A stretch of 34,025 bases of DNA, from contig NZ_CALWUM010000025.1 of NCBI RefSeq assembly GCF_944384765.1, forward strand, positions 1 to 34,025, read 5' to 3'. This document shows positions 22,036 to 30,415 of this stretch, piece by piece; within the stretch, counting starts at the first letter, position 1; each line of letters opens with the position of its first letter. The position numbers and the translations under genes are program-made. This DNA is from an uncultured Agathobaculum sp. (lineage in GTDB: Bacteria; Bacillota; Clostridia; Oscillospirales; Butyricicoccaceae). The notes under the pieces are model-generated. The model was not told the DNA's origin and ran no database searches. It worked only from the letters and a program-made list of their open reading frames with translations.

Positions 22036-24339
22036 ATGAATATGCCAATGTGCTCGCGATGCAAGAAAAACATCGCAGTGGTGTTCATCACCAAAATCGA
22101 GGGGCCGGACAAAACCACCCAGGAAGGTCTGTGCCTCAAGTGCGCGCGCGAGCTCGGCGTCAAGCCGCTCGACAACATCATGGAGCAAATGGGCATCACC
22201 GAGGACGACCTCGAGGCGCTCTCGGGTGAGATCAGCTCGCTGGCCGACCTGAACGACCTGGTCGCCGCCGGTGCAGACGGCTCGGACGACGATGCCCCGC
22301 ACGAGACCGACCCGCTGTCCAATCCCCCCGCGCCGTCCTCCCCGCGCAATCCCCAGTCGCCCCTGCGCCCGTCCGACGGGCCGCGCACGCGCACGCAGGC
22401 GCCCCCGCGCGACGATAAAAAGCGCAAATACCTGAACAATTACTGTGAAAATCTGACGCGCAAGGCCGCCGAGGGCCGCATCGACCATATCGTCGGCCGC
22501 GACCGCGAGACCGACCGCGTGATCCAGATCTTAAACCGCCGGCAGAAAAACAACCCCTGCCTGATCGGCGAGCCGGGCGTCGGCAAGACCGCCGTAGCCG
22601 AGGGCCTTGCCATCCGCATCAACGAGGGGCGCATCCCGTTTAAGATGCGCAACAAGGAGGTGCATCTGCTCGACCTGACCGCGCTTGTCGCGGGCACGCA
22701 GTTCCGCGGCCAGTTTGAAAGCCGCATGAAGGGCCTGATCGACGAGGTCAAGCGCCTGGGCAACATCATCCTCGTGATCGACGAGGTGCATAACATCGTC
22801 GGCGCGGGCGACTCGGAAGGCTCGATGAACGCGGCGAACATCCTCAAGCCCGCGCTCGCGCGCGGCGACATCCAGGTGATCGGCGCGACCACGCTCAAGG
22901 AGTACCGCAAGTATATCGAAAAGGACGCCGCGCTCGAGCGCCGCTTCCAGCCGGTGTATATCGGCGAGCCGTCGGTCGCAGAGACCACCGAAATTCTGAA
23001 GGGCATCCGATCGTACTACGAGAGCTTCCACGGCGTAACCGTTTCGGACGAAATGTGCCGTCGTGCGGCCGAGATGAGCGAGCGGTATATCACCGACCGC
23101 TTCCTGCCCGACAAGGCCATCGACCTGATCGACGAGGCCTGCTCGCGGCTCAATCTGGATTCGCCCCAGCTGTCCGAAATTCCGGCCCTGCAAGCCGAGA
23201 TGGAAAGCCTGCAAACCCAGCTCGATCTGCTGACCCAGTCGAGCGCGCGCAGCGAACAGGAGGACACCTATGCGCGCATTGCCTCCTGCCGTCAGCGTCT
23301 GCTGCAGGTGGAAGGCCGCCTGCATGAGCTGATGACCCAGCCCGCCCCGGCGGTCGACGAGCAGCTGCTCGCCTCGGTCATCGAGATCTGGACCGGCATC
23401 CCGGCCTCCAAGGTCGCGGCGAAGGAGTCCGCGCGCCTGAAGGGCATGGAGGATCGCCTCAAGAGCCATGTCATCGGCCAGGATGAGGCGGTCGACGCGG
23501 TCTGTGCGTCCATCCGCCGCTCGCGCGCGGGCATCAGCCCCAAGCGCAAGCCCGCGTCCTTCCTGTTCGTCGGCCCGACCGGCGTAGGCAAAACCGAGCT
23601 GGTCAAGCAGCTCGCGCTCGACCTGTTCGACTCGCCGGACGCACTGGTGCGGCTGGATATGTCGGAATATATGGAAAAGCACACGGTCTCCCGCCTGATC
23701 GGCTCGCCTCCGGGCTATGTGGGCTATGACGAGGCCGGCCAGCTGACGGAAAAGATCCGCCGCCGCCCGTACTCGGTTGTGTTGTTCGACGAGATCGAAA
23801 AGGCGCACCCGGACGTGCTCAACGCCCTGCTGCAAATCCTGGACGACGGCCGCCTGACCGACGCACAGGGCCGCGTGGTCAGCTTTGAGAACACGGTCAT
23901 CGTCATGACCTCGAACGCCGGCTCTGCGACCGGCAGCACACCTGCGGGCTTTGGCCGCACGGTGACCCAGCAGAGCAAGGAGCGCGCGATGAAGGCGCTC
24001 GAGGAGATTATGCGTCCCGAGTTTCTCAACCGCATCGACGAAATCATCGCCTTCAACCAGCTGACCGAGGCGGACTTCCGCCGCATCGCGGAGATCATGC
24101 TCGGCGAGCTGCGCACCACCCTCGCGGACAAGGACATCCGCCTGACCTGGGACGACAGCCTGCTGGACTGGCTCACGGAAAAGTCGTTCTCCATCAAGTT
24201 CGGCGCGCGCAACCTGCGCCGCCTGATCGAAAAGGAGATCGAAAACCCGCTCGCGACTGCGATCGTCACGGGCGAGCGCCCGCTCACCGGCGCCTATCTG
24301 CGTGCGGTAGACGGCAAGATGATTTTGGAAACGATCTGA
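22036..24339 (+). CDS. ClpE-like AAA+ unfoldase with N-terminal zinc finger
   Basis: This Hsp100/Clp ATPase has 767 residues. An N-terminal four-Cys zinc finger (CSRC ... CLKC, residues 6-36) replaces the double Clp-N domain, as in ClpE. A Pro-rich linker (about 95-125) leads to AAA domain 1 (GEPGVGKT at 178-185, VIDEVHNIVGAG) and a short coiled-coil middle domain (about 375-440). AAA domain 2 has GPTGVGKT at 513-520 and FDEIEKAHPDV. ClpE unfolds damaged proteins for ClpP. The start has AAAGGAG as SD. I see no CtsR-type heptad repeats upstream, and mcsA/mcsB are not adjacent. Confidence 0.85.
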   Translation: MNMPMCSRCKKNIAVVFITKIEGPDKTTQEGLCLKCARELGVKPLDNIMEQMGITEDDLEALSGEISSLADLNDLVAAGADGSDDDAPHETDPLSNPPAPSSPRNPQSPLRPSDGPRTRTQAPPRDDKKRKYLNNYCENLTRKAAEGRIDHIVGRDRETDRVIQILNRRQKNNPCLIGEPGVGKTAVAEGLAIRINEGRIPFKMRNKEVHLLDLTALVAGTQFRGQFESRMKGLIDEVKRLGNIILVIDEVHNIVGAGDSEGSMNAANILKPALARGDIQVIGATTLKEYRKYIEKDAALERRFQPVYIGEPSVAETTEILKGIRSYYESFHGVTVSDEMCRRAAEMSERYITDRFLPDKAIDLIDEACSRLNLDSPQLSEIPALQAEMESLQTQLDLLTQSSARSEQEDTYARIASCRQRLLQVEGRLHELMTQPAPAVDEQLLASVIEIWTGIPASKVAAKESARLKGMEDRLKSHVIGQDEAVDAVCASIRRSRAGISPKRKPASFLFVGPTGVGKTELVKQLALDLFDSPDALVRLDMSEYMEKHTVSRLIGSPPGYVGYDEAGQLTEKIRRRPYSVVLFDEIEKAHPDVLNALLQILDDGRLTDAQGRVVSFENTVIVMTSNAGSATGSTPAGFGRTVTQQSKERAMKALEEIMRPEFLNRIDEIIAFNQLTEADFRRIAEIMLGELRTTLADKDIRLTWDDSLLDWLTEKSFSIKFGARNLRRLIEKEIENPLATAIVTGERPLTGAYLRAVDGKMILETI

Positions 24340-24352
24340 TCCCTGAAAATAC

Positions 24353-24383
24353 GAAAGCCGGGCGGCACACGCCCGGCTTTCTT
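24353..24383 (+). terminator. Terminator of the ClpE-like gene
   Basis: GAAAGCCGGGCG (24353-24364) pairs perfectly with CGCCCGGCTTTC (24370-24381) around a five-base loop, followed by TT. Confidence 0.82.
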
Positions 24384-24410
24384 CATAGGAAACCGAAAGG
24401 AGTTTATACC

Positions 24411-24968
24411 ATGAACCAGCTAACAGATTTTATCCGTATCCTTTCCGGACGCTTCAACAATGCACAGCAGTTCCACGCGCTACAAGTCGAGGGCGTCACG
24501 GATTTCCCCTATGCCGAGCACGTCAACACCCCGTGCAACGATAAGATCACCGGCCTGCCCACAGATTTTGCCGGCGTATTTCTGGTGGAAGAAAGCTACT
24601 ACACGATCGGCGGGCGCACCAATGCTTCGGCGCACCTGTTCCTGTTCACTGAGGAAGCGGACGGGGCGGTCAAGCTGACCTCATACGAGCTGCCGGATGG
24701 ATGCAGCAAAACGGATTTCACCTATCAGACCATGCCGCAGACCGATTATGCGTTGCTGCGGCCCTCGGCTAAGTTCACCCCTGCGATTTATCGCCGGCGC
24801 GGGGATGTCTGGGAGGGTGGCAGCGAAAGCATGTTTACACCCGCTCTCAAGTTCACGCTGTTTGAGCGTTTTTCCGCGGACGTGCTCGAGGTATCCGAGC
24901 GCATGGAGAGAAACGGCAAACGCAGCTTTGGCTATGACCAGCCGATCCTCTACCGCAGAGCGCAATAA
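24411..24968 (+). CDS. Conserved-looking protein, 185 residues, unknown
   Basis: A real gene by its SD (AAAGGAG, seven to nine bases before the ATG) and its position between two terminators or promoters. No signal peptide, membrane helix or cysteine motif is visible; Cys42 and Cys93 are isolated. The N-terminus LTDFIRILSGRFNNAQQF and the following beta-rich part (GVFLVEESYYTIGGR, AHLFLFTEE) faintly recall the CpcT/CpeT barrel (L..L.G.F.N..Q), which in non-phototrophs has no known function. I hold this as a weak idea only. It may be monocistronic. Confidence 0.7.
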   Translation: MNQLTDFIRILSGRFNNAQQFHALQVEGVTDFPYAEHVNTPCNDKITGLPTDFAGVFLVEESYYTIGGRTNASAHLFLFTEEADGAVKLTSYELPDGCSKTDFTYQTMPQTDYALLRPSAKFTPAIYRRRGDVWEGGSESMFTPALKFTLFERFSADVLEVSERMERNGKRSFGYDQPILYRRAQ

Positions 24969-25081
24969 AACGCCGCCCTGCCGACCGGCGGGTAACCATC
25001 TCAAAAAATCTTCCCCACCGGGAGCATTTCCCCTCCCCCGCGCATCCTTATAGTGTCCGGACAATGAGACGAGGTGACACA

Positions 25082-25579
25082 ATGGAAATGATATTGACCA
25101 CAACACGAGAGGATGCGCGCGAACGGTTCGCCGCCGCAGTGACCGCGCACCGCCACGCGATGTACCGCGCGGCGCGCGTACTGCTGGATAGCGACGCGGA
25201 CGCAGAGGACGCGGTCAGTGAAGCCACCTTGCGCGCGTGGCAGTCCTTTGGCCGCCTGCGCGATGAGCAATCGATCAAGGCTTGGCTGATCAAGATCACG
25301 GTCAACTGCGCGTACGAGCACCACCGGAAAAACGCGCGCGTGACCTATACGGACGATCTGGAGCCGCTTGCGGGCGGCGCGGAGGACCGCCACGATTTTC
25401 CCCTGTGGGACGCGGTGTGCGCGCTGCCCGCGGACTACCGCGTTGCGACCGTGCTGTACTACTACGAAGATATGACGACCGCCGAGATCGCCAAGGCGCT
25501 CGGTGTGCGCGAGGGGACGGTGCGCAGCCGTCTGTCCCGCGCGCGCAGCCGCCTGCGCACGCTGCTGGAGGAGGAATGA
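25082..25579 (+). CDS. ECF-type RNA polymerase sigma factor
   Basis: This 165-residue sigma-70 family protein has region 2 (RHAMYRAARVLLDSDADAED with AVSEATLRAWQSFGRLRDEQ) and region 4 (VATVLYYYEDMTTAEIAKAL followed by GVREGTVRSRLSRARSRLR), without regions 1 and 3, as in ECF factors. The ATG at 25082 has GAGGTGA five bases upstream and is preferred over the ATG at 25064, which lacks an SD. The membrane protein coded three bases downstream is its likely anti-sigma factor. No promoter of its own could be set with confidence. Confidence 0.92.
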   Translation: MEMILTTTREDARERFAAAVTAHRHAMYRAARVLLDSDADAEDAVSEATLRAWQSFGRLRDEQSIKAWLIKITVNCAYEHHRKNARVTYTDDLEPLAGGAEDRHDFPLWDAVCALPADYRVATVLYYYEDMTTAEIAKALGVREGTVRSRLSRARSRLRTLLEEE

Positions 25580-25582
25580 AAT

Positions 25583-26965
25583 ATGACGTTTGACGAAAAA
25601 CTGAAAGCCCACGCCGCGCGCGAGCAAAGTCCCATCCCCGAGGACTTTGACAGCCGCATGGATGCGCTGCTCGATACCCTGCCCCCGCAGGTGCAGCCCG
25701 CCAGAAAGCGCCGCACACCGCGCTTGGCGGTGTGCATCGGCATTGCGGCGGCGATGGTAGTCGGCGCGGCGGCTGCCGCACCCGCTTTGCTGAAGATGAC
25801 ACAGGGTACGATCGACTATTTTACGCAAAACAATCGCTCGGAATATGCGGAATATCAGGGAAAATACGAAAAATACAACGCTGCCGTCGGCATGAGCGAC
25901 ACAAACGGTGACCAGACGCTGACGATCGACAATATCGCGGTGGACGACAGCTATATGCTGGTATTCTACACACTCAAAAGCAAAACGCCGATTGAATTGG
26001 CAGGGACGGATGACGAACCGCAAAGCTGGCGCGTGCGCTGGACCGCACCCACCTTCTTTGCGCAGGTCAACGGCAAACAGCTCGACACGACCGGCACGGT
26101 TGAAAACGAGACGGCCATGCCGGACGAATACACACTGACCGGTGTGCGCCGCATCGTGCTGAAAGAGGTGCTGCCCGATCAGTTTGACCTTGTACTGTAT
26201 GACGGCGGCTCAAGCGATATCAGCCAGTCGAATTTCCAGTTCGAGATGTCGGTGGACAAGAGCACGGTCGCGGTTGAGACGCTGACCGTTGAACCCAAGC
26301 AGGATTTCACCGTTCACTTTACCGGCGTAAACGATATCGGCGACTCGTATACTGTTAACAGCAATCCACGTATTGAACGCGTATCCATTTCCCCGTTCGG
26401 CTCGACCATCACCCTGAGCGAACGCGCGTCAGCCCCAATGACCAATTTTGTCTTGCGCGACGACAAGGGCAATTACCTGCCGATCATCTCGAACGGCAGC
26501 GTCGGCAGCGACATTGGCCGGGCGACCAATACCTTCGAGTTCCTCGGCGCAGATCTGGATACAAAGTCGGTTACGCTGATCCCCTATCTCGATGATGGAC
26601 GCTCGCACGAGGTGACGGGTTCGCTGGACAGCCTGCCGCTGACCGACGGCTCTGAGAACGGCTTTACGCTCGAAAGCCTTGAAATTGGCGAAAAACAGGC
26701 GATTGCAACCTTTTCCATCCGCGGCGCGGTAGATTACAGCAACGCGCAGTTCTCTCTGTTTCTGGCGGACGGCACGCCGCTCGACACGCTGGCCGACTGC
26801 TATATGGATTTCTCCTATGACCGCGAAAACGCTCTGTGCATCACCACGATCGAGTACCCCGATGCAACCCCGGAGCAGATCGCCCAGATCACGGACGTAT
26901 CCTTCTGGCAGCCAAACGAGCTGACCCTGCTTGAAGACCAGGCCGTCACGATCGACCTGCAATAA
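25583..26965 (+). CDS. Membrane-anchored anti-sigma factor, DUF4179-like
   Basis: The product has 460 residues: a cytoplasmic N-terminal part (about 1-45, MTFDEKLKAHAAREQSPIPE), one transmembrane helix (about 51-72) and a large outside part with DUF4179-like content (TQGTIDYFTQNNRSEY, TLTIDNIAVDDSYMLVFYTL). It begins three bases after the stop of the ECF sigma factor with AGGAGG as SD. This order and topology are typical of a sigma/anti-sigma pair that senses an envelope signal. The N-terminus lacks the HxxxCxxC zinc motif of classical ZAS anti-sigmas. The signal is unknown. Confidence 0.82.
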   Translation: MTFDEKLKAHAAREQSPIPEDFDSRMDALLDTLPPQVQPARKRRTPRLAVCIGIAAAMVVGAAAAAPALLKMTQGTIDYFTQNNRSEYAEYQGKYEKYNAAVGMSDTNGDQTLTIDNIAVDDSYMLVFYTLKSKTPIELAGTDDEPQSWRVRWTAPTFFAQVNGKQLDTTGTVENETAMPDEYTLTGVRRIVLKEVLPDQFDLVLYDGGSSDISQSNFQFEMSVDKSTVAVETLTVEPKQDFTVHFTGVNDIGDSYTVNSNPRIERVSISPFGSTITLSERASAPMTNFVLRDDKGNYLPIISNGSVGSDIGRATNTFEFLGADLDTKSVTLIPYLDDGRSHEVTGSLDSLPLTDGSENGFTLESLEIGEKQAIATFSIRGAVDYSNAQFSLFLADGTPLDTLADCYMDFSYDRENALCITTIEYPDATPEQIAQITDVSFWQPNELTLLEDQAVTIDLQ

Positions 26966-26966
26966 C

Positions 26967-26999
26967 GGCAAAAGCCACCCCTCGGGGTGGCTTTTTGCC
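26967..26999. terminator. Bidirectional terminator between anti-sigma and kinase genes
   Basis: GGCAAAAGCCACCCC pairs with GGGGTGGCTTTTTGCC around a two-base loop. Both strands carry a T run, which suits the convergent genes on either side. Confidence 0.85.
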
Positions 27000-27032
27000 A
27001 TCTATCCATGCCTTTCTTCTGCGGAAGCGGCC

Positions 27033-28706
27033 TTATCCGAACCGGAACCAGAACCGCGGGCCTTCGTCCGTGTTCTCCGCGCCGTACGCATAGCCGTGCA
27101 GGCCGAACACGGTTCCCGCGATCGACAGGCCCAGCCCGCTCCCCTTTTCGGCGCGGGACGCGTCCGCCTGATAGTATGCCTCCCACAGGCGGGGCAGCGC
27201 GTCCGGCGGGATGGCCGCGCCCGTGTTGACCACCGCGCACACGCCCTTTTCGATACGCACGGCAATGCTGCCGCCCGGGGCGGTGTGCTGCACCGCGTTT
27301 TCCAGCAGCGCGTCCAGCGCGCGGGCGAGCAGGTCCGGATCGGCCGCAAGGGTATCCGCGCCGTCCGTCGTCACCTCGGTGTGCAGATCGGCGCCCGGCG
27401 GGACGGCCGCGTCCAGCCGCTCCTGCGCGAGGTCGGAGAGAGAAAACGGCTCGCGCCGGAGGGCCTTGGCGCCCGCCTCCAGCCGGGACAGCTCGAGCAT
27501 GCCGCGCACGCTGCCGTCCATGCGGACGGCCTGCTGCCGGATGACATCCAGATAGTGCGCGCGTTTGTCCTGCGCCATGTCGCCCGCCAGCAGCTCGGCG
27601 GCCGCGGACAGGACGGACAGCGGTGTTTTCAGCTCATGGGCGAGCGCGGCGGTGGTGTCGCGGCGTACCTGCTCGATGCGTGCCTGCTTGCGCCAGACGC
27701 ACAGCAGGGCATACGCCAGAATGGCAGAGAACAGCACCGCCAGCGCAAAGCTGAAGCCCCAGACCGGCAGGAGCACCGGCAGGCAGGCCTTGAGCGGATA
27801 GGCTTCGGCGGCATAACAAACGGTTACCCAGTGCTCCCCTACTGTATAAGGGCAATATCGGATATGCCTTGTGTAAAACTGCACCAGCCACGGTGTGCAG
27901 ATCGAGCGGTCGTCGCCGCCATCCCGGCCGGACTCCACCAGTTCACGCAGCGCGATGCGCCGCTCGGAAGCAAGCGATTCTGCAAGCTGATCGAGCGGAA
28001 AATCGTTTGGGCCTGGAATGACTAGTTTGATAAAATGCAATTCCATCAGCGGCAGGCCTCTCATATTTGTCTCGTCGTAAGTGCATTGCATGACTGTCGG
28101 CTCACCGTCTGCCACCCAGGCGGTACCGGTCGACCGCCGCGGCTGTACGATGATCTGCTTTGGATAAGCCAGATCGCCATCCACCCATGCCATGATGGTC
28201 GTTTCCGGTGGATAAACGCCTTCTTGAAACTCGACAGCCTGCAATATCAGTTCATACATCTCAGCCGGCTGCCCGGTCATATCCACGAAAACTCTATCAT
28301 CATACCACTCGCCAGATGTATTGGCTTCTATCCAGTAGCGATTGCTGAGCATTACATTCCCGTCCCCATCCACTACTGCGGCTTCCGTAATCCGCACAGC
28401 AGGTGTCTCCTCAGCAGGAATACCGTGTATTTCCCATGTGAATGCGCCAGATTTCAAATTTTTACGCAGTGCCTCATCGGTATATGGGACGCCATTTTCA
28501 TCCGTATCAACATAAGATTCCAGCCGGCTGTCAATATAATCATTCATGAAATAGGATTCATGCTCCTCGATGTTGTACAGCATAGACTGCGCTTTCTGCC
28601 ATCCCATCAGCAAAGAGAACGCTATCATCACCACCAGCCAGAACGCGAGGAAGCCCGCGCCCACGCGCCAGAAAAAGCTCCAGTAATTCCTACGTTTGGT
28701 TTTCAT
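27033..28706 (-). CDS. Two-component sensor histidine kinase
   Basis: This membrane kinase has 557 residues. A first helix (about 11-34), a long outside sensor domain of some 260 residues and a second helix (about 295-320) are followed by HisKA with the H-box LAHELKTPLSVLSAAAEL (His357), then HATPase with the N-box ALDALLENAVQHT, AEKGSGLGLSIAG and a short end. The start at 28706 (MKTKRRNYW) has GGAGG nine bases upstream; it overlaps the regulator gene by 17 bp. The partner is the OmpR-type regulator coded just before it. The outside domain gives no hint of the signal. ABC transporter genes that such systems often control are not adjacent. Confidence 0.92.
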   Translation of the reverse strand: MKTKRRNYWSFFWRVGAGFLAFWLVVMIAFSLLMGWQKAQSMLYNIEEHESYFMNDYIDSRLESYVDTDENGVPYTDEALRKNLKSGAFTWEIHGIPAEETPAVRITEAAVVDGDGNVMLSNRYWIEANTSGEWYDDRVFVDMTGQPAEMYELILQAVEFQEGVYPPETTIMAWVDGDLAYPKQIIVQPRRSTGTAWVADGEPTVMQCTYDETNMRGLPLMELHFIKLVIPGPNDFPLDQLAESLASERRIALRELVESGRDGGDDRSICTPWLVQFYTRHIRYCPYTVGEHWVTVCYAAEAYPLKACLPVLLPVWGFSFALAVLFSAILAYALLCVWRKQARIEQVRRDTTAALAHELKTPLSVLSAAAELLAGDMAQDKRAHYLDVIRQQAVRMDGSVRGMLELSRLEAGAKALRREPFSLSDLAQERLDAAVPPGADLHTEVTTDGADTLAADPDLLARALDALLENAVQHTAPGGSIAVRIEKGVCAVVNTGAAIPPDALPRLWEAYYQADASRAEKGSGLGLSIAGTVFGLHGYAYGAENTDEGPRFWFRFG

Positions 28707-29388
28707 CTCCATCCACCTCCAGTTTGTAGCCGCGCTTGACCACGGTCTTGATGCAGTCCGCGTGCGGCCCGAGCGCACGCCGCAGCTTCTTGATATGGCT
28801 GTCGATCACGCGGTCGGTGCCGTCATAATCCCAGCCCCACGCGAGGTTTAACAGCTCATCGCGCGTCAGCACGCGGTTTTTGCGCTCCATCAGCGCCCGC
28901 AGCAGCGCAAATTCCTTGGGCGGCAGCAAAACCTTCTGCCCGCCCGCCGTCACTGTGCCGCGCGCGGGATCGAGCGTGAGCGGCCCCGCCGTCAGCACGT
29001 CGTTTTGCGTCAGCCCCTTGGCGCGGCGGATGAGCGCCTGCGCCTTGGCATACAGCACTGCCAGCGAAAAGGGCTTGACCACATAGTCGTCCGCGCCGAG
29101 GCCGTAGCCGTGCAGCTTGTCCTGCTCGTCCTCCCGGGCGGTCACGAACAGGATGGGCACGTCGCCCTGCTCCCGCGCCGCGCGGCACAGCGCAAAGCCG
29201 TCCACGCCCGGCAGCATGATGTCGAGCAGCAGCAGATCGTAGGCGCGCGCCTCAATCATGGCAAGCGCCGCGTCGCCGTCCGCCGCGGTCTCGACCGTGA
29301 GCGCCCCGCTGCTCTTTTCCGCAAAGTAGTCCGCGACCACCTCGCGCAAATCGCGCTCGTCCTCGGCCAGCAAAATGGTGTAGCCCAT
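28690..29388 (-). CDS. OmpR/PhoB family response regulator
   Basis: This 232-residue regulator has a receiver domain with acidic pocket (Glu9, Asp10), phospho-acceptor Asp56 in LLLLDIMLPGVDG and Lys105 in VVKPF, then an OmpR-type winged helix ending with RALGPHADCIKTVVKRGYKL. The SD GGGAGGGG lies six bases before the ATG. It overlaps the kinase gene downstream and both form one operon. A TATACT lies at 29421-29416 on the minus strand and may be its -10 box, but no good -35 goes with it. Confidence 0.94.
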   Translation of the reverse strand: MGYTILLAEDERDLREVVADYFAEKSSGALTVETAADGDAALAMIEARAYDLLLLDIMLPGVDGFALCRAAREQGDVPILFVTAREDEQDKLHGYGLGADDYVVKPFSLAVLYAKAQALIRRAKGLTQNDVLTAGPLTLDPARGTVTAGGQKVLLPPKEFALLRALMERKNRVLTRDELLNLAWGWDYDGTDRVIDSHIKKLRRALGPHADCIKTVVKRGYKLEVDGDENQT

Positions 29389-29505
29389 TGCGATCCCCTC
29401 CCTTCCTATGCTTTCAGTATAGCACGGCGGTCTGCCTTTTTTATGACGCGGTTTGGCCGTGTAAAAAAATATTTTACAAACTGTGAGATAATCGGAAAAA
29501 ACCTG

Positions 29506-29534
29506 TTGACAAACCCCCGGAGTCTTGGTATACT
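29506..29534 (+). promoter_or_regulatory. Promoter of the tRNA cluster
   Basis: TTGACA (29506-29511) and TATACT (29529-29534) with a 17-bp spacer, about 20 bp before the first tRNA. Confidence 0.85.
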
Positions 29535-29555
29535 ATTTAAGCGTCAGAAAAACCC

Positions 29556-29629
29556 GCGGGTGTAGTTCAATGGTAGAATGTCAGCCTTCCAAGCTGAACA
29601 CGTGGGTTCGATTCCCATCACCCGCTCCA
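29556..29629 (+). tRNA. tRNA-Gly (anticodon TCC)
   Basis: The acceptor stem GCGGGTG pairs with CACCCGC, the anticodon loop is CTTCCAA, the T loop is GGTTCGATTCC, and CCA is encoded. Confidence 0.96.
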
Positions 29630-29663
29630 ATCATTTTGGACACCGGGTTTGCGGAATTGATAT

Positions 29664-29740
29664 GCGCCAGTAGCTCAGCCGGATAGAGCAACTGCCTTCT
29701 AAGCAGTAGGCCGGGGGTTCGAATCCCTCCTGGCGTGCCA
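29664..29740 (+). tRNA. tRNA-Arg (anticodon TCT)
   Basis: GCGCCAG pairs with CTGGCGT (one G-U pair), the anticodon loop is CTTCTAA, and GCCA follows the stem. Confidence 0.95.
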
Positions 29741-29763
29741 AGGTTTTGATCAGGCACGGGCCA

Positions 29764-29812
29764 GGGATTCGAAAGGCAGTATCGCAGCGATGCGAATCCC
29801 TCCCGGTATGCC
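29764..29812 (+). repeat. Hairpin insert ending in a degenerate tRNA-Arg 3' end
   Basis: GGGATTCG (29764-29771) pairs with CGAATCCC (29793-29800), with an inner ATCGC/GCGAT stem. The end CGAATCCCTCCCGGTATGCC resembles the tRNA-Arg 3' end 73 bp upstream. It begins with GGATTCGAAAGGC like the second insert at 30077. Confidence 0.65.
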
Positions 29813-29839
29813 GATTTCCTGCTGGCAAAACAGAATATG

Positions 29840-29916
29840 GTGGGTATAGCTCAGTTGGTTAGAGCATCGGATTGTGGTTCCGAGGGTCGAGGGTTCGAGT
29901 CCCTTTACCCACCCCA
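29840..29916 (+). tRNA. tRNA-His (anticodon GTG)
   Basis: GTGGGTA pairs with TACCCAC, the anticodon loop is TTGTGGT, and CCA is encoded. The preceding G (29839) faces the discriminator C, the extra -1 G that is diagnostic for tRNA-His. Confidence 0.96.
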
Positions 29917-29929
29917 TATTGACCCTGAG

Positions 29930-29952
29930 ACGCGCTGCCTATCGCAGCGCGT
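29930..29952 (+). other. Hairpin in the tRNA cluster spacer
   Basis: ACGCGCTGC (29930-29938) pairs with GCAGCGCGT (29944-29952). It has no T run, so it is probably a processing or folding element between tRNA-His and tRNA-Gln. Confidence 0.45.
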
Positions 29953-29988
29953 TATGCTTAGGGACCGGTATTTGGACCCGACGGATAC

Positions 29989-30063
29989 AGGGGCGTCGCC
30001 AAGCGGTAAGGCATCGGCCTTTGACGCCGACATTCGCTGGTTCGAATCCAGCCGTCCCTGCCA
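29989..30063 (+). tRNA. tRNA-Gln (anticodon TTG)
   Basis: AGGGGCG pairs with CGTCCCT (one G-U pair), the anticodon loop is CTTTGAC, the T loop is GGTTCGAATCC, and CCA is encoded. Confidence 0.94.
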
Positions 30064-30070
30064 AATTTCA

Positions 30071-30175
30071 ATCTGCGGATTCGAAAGGCGGCTCTTGCAA
30101 ACGATCCGGTGGATTGTTTGAACCGCCGTGGCGCTTGCGCACAAGCGCGAATCCAGCCGTCCCTGCCAAATTTCA
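30071..30175 (+). repeat. 105-bp insert that duplicates the tRNA-Gln 3' end
   Basis: The 28 bases at 30043-30070 (from the T arm of tRNA-Gln through CCA into the spacer) return exactly at 30148-30175. Between them lie two stems: CAAACGATCC with GGATTGTTTG, enclosed by GGCGG/CCGCC, and GCGCTTG with CAAGCGC. GGATTCG (30077-30083) can pair with CGAATCC (30148-30154), so the insert can fold as a three-way junction. Confidence 0.75.
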
Positions 30176-30178
30176 TAT

Positions 30179-30254
30179 GACCCAGTAGCTCAGTCGGCAG
30201 AGCACCTGCCTTTTAAGCAGGGTGTCCGGGGTTCGAATCCCCGCTGGGTCACCA
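30179..30254 (+). tRNA. tRNA-Lys (anticodon TTT)
   Basis: GACCCAG pairs with CTGGGTC, the anticodon loop is CTTTTAA, the discriminator is A and CCA is encoded. It is the last gene before the prophage and may be the integration site. Confidence 0.96.
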
Positions 30255-30261
30255 ACAAATC

Positions 30262-30301
30262 AGGCCATGAAATCATTGATTTTGTGGCCTTTTGTTTATT
30301 T
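30262..30301 (+). terminator. Terminator of the tRNA cluster
   Basis: AGGCCA (30262-30267) with TGGCCT (30285-30290), with an inner AAATCA/TGATTT stem, is followed by TTTGTTTATTTT. Confidence 0.8.
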
Positions 30302-30318
30302 TAGATACCAAACGAACA

Positions 30319-30357
30319 AAAACCCTCTCTTGCCTGTTTAGAGCAAAAGAGGGTTTT
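30319..30357. terminator. Terminator at the prophage edge
   Basis: AAAACCCTCT (30319-30328) pairs with AGAGGGTTTT (30348-30357). It can act on both strands and lies behind the minus-strand amidase gene. Confidence 0.78.
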
Positions 30358-30380
30358 ATGGCGTATTTGCGGGCATATAC

Positions 30381-30401
30381 TGTGGGAGTAAGTGTGGGAG
30401 T
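30381..30401 (+). repeat. Direct repeats near the prophage end
   Basis: TGTGGGAGT occurs at 30381-30389 and 30393-30401, followed by a partial third copy (TGTGG). Short direct repeats at a prophage end next to a tRNA can be arm-type integrase sites; this is a suggestion only. Confidence 0.4.
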
Positions 30402-30415
30402 GTGGCCCCCGCTTG

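Noticed and set aside
21277..22488. 403-codon minus-strand frame
   Set aside because: Opposite cvpA and the ClpE-like gene; no SD or family features.
24975..25000. GC-rich inverted repeat CCGCC/GGCGG behind the 185-residue gene as a terminator
   Set aside because: The stem is short and there is no T run on the plus strand.
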